Shown one piece after another: positions 6,179 to 6,993 of a DNA stretch of 6,993 nt (within the stretch, counting starts at the first letter, position 1; each line of letters begins with the position of its first letter). The position numbers and the translations under genes are program-made. The notes beneath the pieces were generated by a model. That model did not search any database and was not told the origin of the DNA. It worked only from the letters and a program-made list of their open reading frames with translations. This DNA is from Marinagarivorans sp. UBA5868 (GTDB taxonomy: Bacteria; Pseudomonadota; Gammaproteobacteria; Pseudomonadales; Cellvibrionaceae). Location of the stretch: positions 20,982 to 27,974 of the forward strand of contig DJFQ01000197.1 of the NCBI GenBank assembly GCA_002432095.1. The letters run 5' to 3'.

Positions 6179-6993
6179 ATGCGCTTTCAACACACAATAA
6201 AAAACCTGCTGACTGGATTATGGCTAGCAACCGCGCTTGGATTAGCGGCATGCGGTGGTTCAAATGAGACGCCCGGCGGATCGTCATCCAGCAGTTCGTC
6301 ATCCTCGAGTTCATCTTCGAGTTCATCCTCCTCAAGCTCATCATCCAGCTCGTCTTCGTCGAGTTCGTCATCCGGCGAGATTACGCCGGTGCCGGGAAAC
6401 CTGCTCAATAATGGGAATGCTGAAAACGGACTGGCACCATGGGTCGCACGGGGAGCGGCGCAAGTGCAACTGAACACCGCGATCAAACGCAGTGGAAACA
6501 GCAGTATTTATGTAAACAATCGCACATCCGCATGGCACGGTGCCGCTTACCCCTTGCCACAACTCACGCCGGGCAACACCTACGAATTCCACGCGTGGGT
6601 GCGACTACCAGCGGGCGGCACTGCCACCAACGCAAAACTTACCATTCAATATACGGACGCGACGGGCGCGAAATATCCCAACGTCGCATCGGCGAGCCTC
6701 ACCAGCAACGGCTGGACTCAGCTGCGCGGCAGCTATGTGCACTCCCCTTCCGGAGCCGTAAGTGACCTGCTGGTTTATGTAGAGTCCGATAGCACCACCG
6801 CGGATTTTTATGTGGATGACCTGGCCATGACCGGCACCATCGATCCTCCACCCACCCCGCCGGTAGGAGCGGATATCACCGTAAATACCAGCGTCACTTA
6901 TCAAGTAATTGACGGATTCGGCGGCGCTATGCCCATGTGGGGACAGTCCTCGTGGACCGCTGCGGAAACCCGCACCCTGGTGGGAATGGGTGA
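6179..6993 (+). CDS. Secreted lipoprotein glycoside hydrolase: CBM4/9/22-like module plus GH30-like domain, C-terminus off the window
   Basis: 271 complete codons are visible before the window ends. A signal peptide (residues 1-24) ends in the lipobox LAAC at 22-25, so Cys25 should be lipidated; Gly26 fits transport to the outer membrane. A linker of 31 serines (35-65) follows. Residues about 74-218 look like a CBM4/9/22-type beta-sandwich: LLNNGNAENG at the start, an APW near 86-88, LTPGNTYEFHAWVRLP (129-144), and a closing FYVDDLAMTG (210-219). After a Pro-rich hinge, residues from about 231 (ITVNTSVTYQVIDGFGGA) match the opening of GH30 enzymes, which include xylanases and related endo-hydrolases. 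The substrate cannot be fixed because the catalytic glutamates lie outside the window. The start is ATG 6179 with AAGAG five bases upstream. The AraC-type sensor gene immediately upstream is the probable regulator (inference). Confidence 0.88.
   Translation, partial: MRFQHTIKNLLTGLWLATALGLAACGGSNETPGGSSSSSSSSSSSSSSSSSSSSSSSSSSSSSSSGEITPVPGNLLNNGNAENGLAPWVARGAAQVQLNTAIKRSGNSSIYVNNRTSAWHGAAYPLPQLTPGNTYEFHAWVRLPAGGTATNAKLTIQYTDATGAKYPNVASASLTSNGWTQLRGSYVHSPSGAVSDLLVYVESDSTTADFYVDDLAMTGTIDPPPTPPVGADITVNTSVTYQVIDGFGGAMPMWGQSSWTAAETRTLVGMG
6281..6373 (+). repeat. Polyserine linker coding tract (31 consecutive Ser codons)
   Basis: Thirty-one uninterrupted serine codons use all six serine codons (TCG, TCA, TCC, TCT, AGC, AGT) in mixed order. 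The mixture shows that selection acts on the protein, not on a simple DNA repeat. Such linkers separate modules in secreted carbohydrate-active proteins of Cellvibrio, Saccharophagus and relatives (established knowledge), and here the tract separates the lipid anchor from the binding module. Confidence 0.95.

Noticed and set aside
6187..6486. Minus-strand acidic repeat protein rich in Asp, Glu and Leu
   Set aside because: It is the antisense reading of the polyserine tract and the surrounding lipoprotein gene.
1..6993. CRISPR array, tRNA, rRNA, insertion sequence or phage attachment site
   Set aside because: No regularly spaced direct repeats, cloverleaf, rRNA sequence, transposase motif or terminal inverted repeats with target duplications were seen.

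Overview
The window looks like chromosomal DNA from a polysaccharide-degrading gammaproteobacterium, probably of the Cellvibrio/Saccharophagus/Teredinibacter kind. This is an inference from three things seen together: a secreted lipoprotein with a pure polyserine linker joining a carbohydrate-binding module to a glycoside hydrolase domain, a large multi-domain c-di-GMP protein, and a class I fructose-1,6-bisphosphatase. No sequence search was possible.

Layout: (1) Bases 1-2643, minus strand, hold most of one very long gene. It is open at the left edge and encodes a membrane-bound 7TM-PAS-GAF-GGDEF-EAL protein; the plus-strand ORFs across it are shadows. (2) Bases 2644-2839 are a divergent intergenic region with a striking 48-base dyad and a candidate -10 element. 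(3) Bases 2840-3850, plus strand, are fbp. (4) Bases 3851-4571 contain no convincing gene but several short perfect inverted repeats and hairpins. (5) Bases 4572-5840, plus strand, encode a membrane-tethered AraC-family regulator whose DNA-binding domain is cytoplasmic and whose presumed periplasmic domain resembles a carbohydrate-binding beta-sandwich. (6) Bases 5841-6178 are intergenic, AT-rich, with a 21-bp inverted repeat close to the next start. (7) Bases 6179-6993, plus strand, begin a lipoprotein: signal peptide and lipobox, 31 consecutive serines, a CBM4/9/22-like module, then the start of a GH30-like catalytic domain cut off by the window end.

The most interesting unit is the right half. 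A one-piece transmembrane AraC regulator with a sugar-binding-like sensor sits just upstream of a cell-surface polysaccharide hydrolase in the same orientation. A reasonable model (inference) is that the regulator senses a polysaccharide or its breakdown products in the periplasm and directly switches on the hydrolase gene, without a kinase or response regulator. fbp (gluconeogenesis) and the c-di-GMP gene are divergently arranged and need not be functionally linked to this pair.
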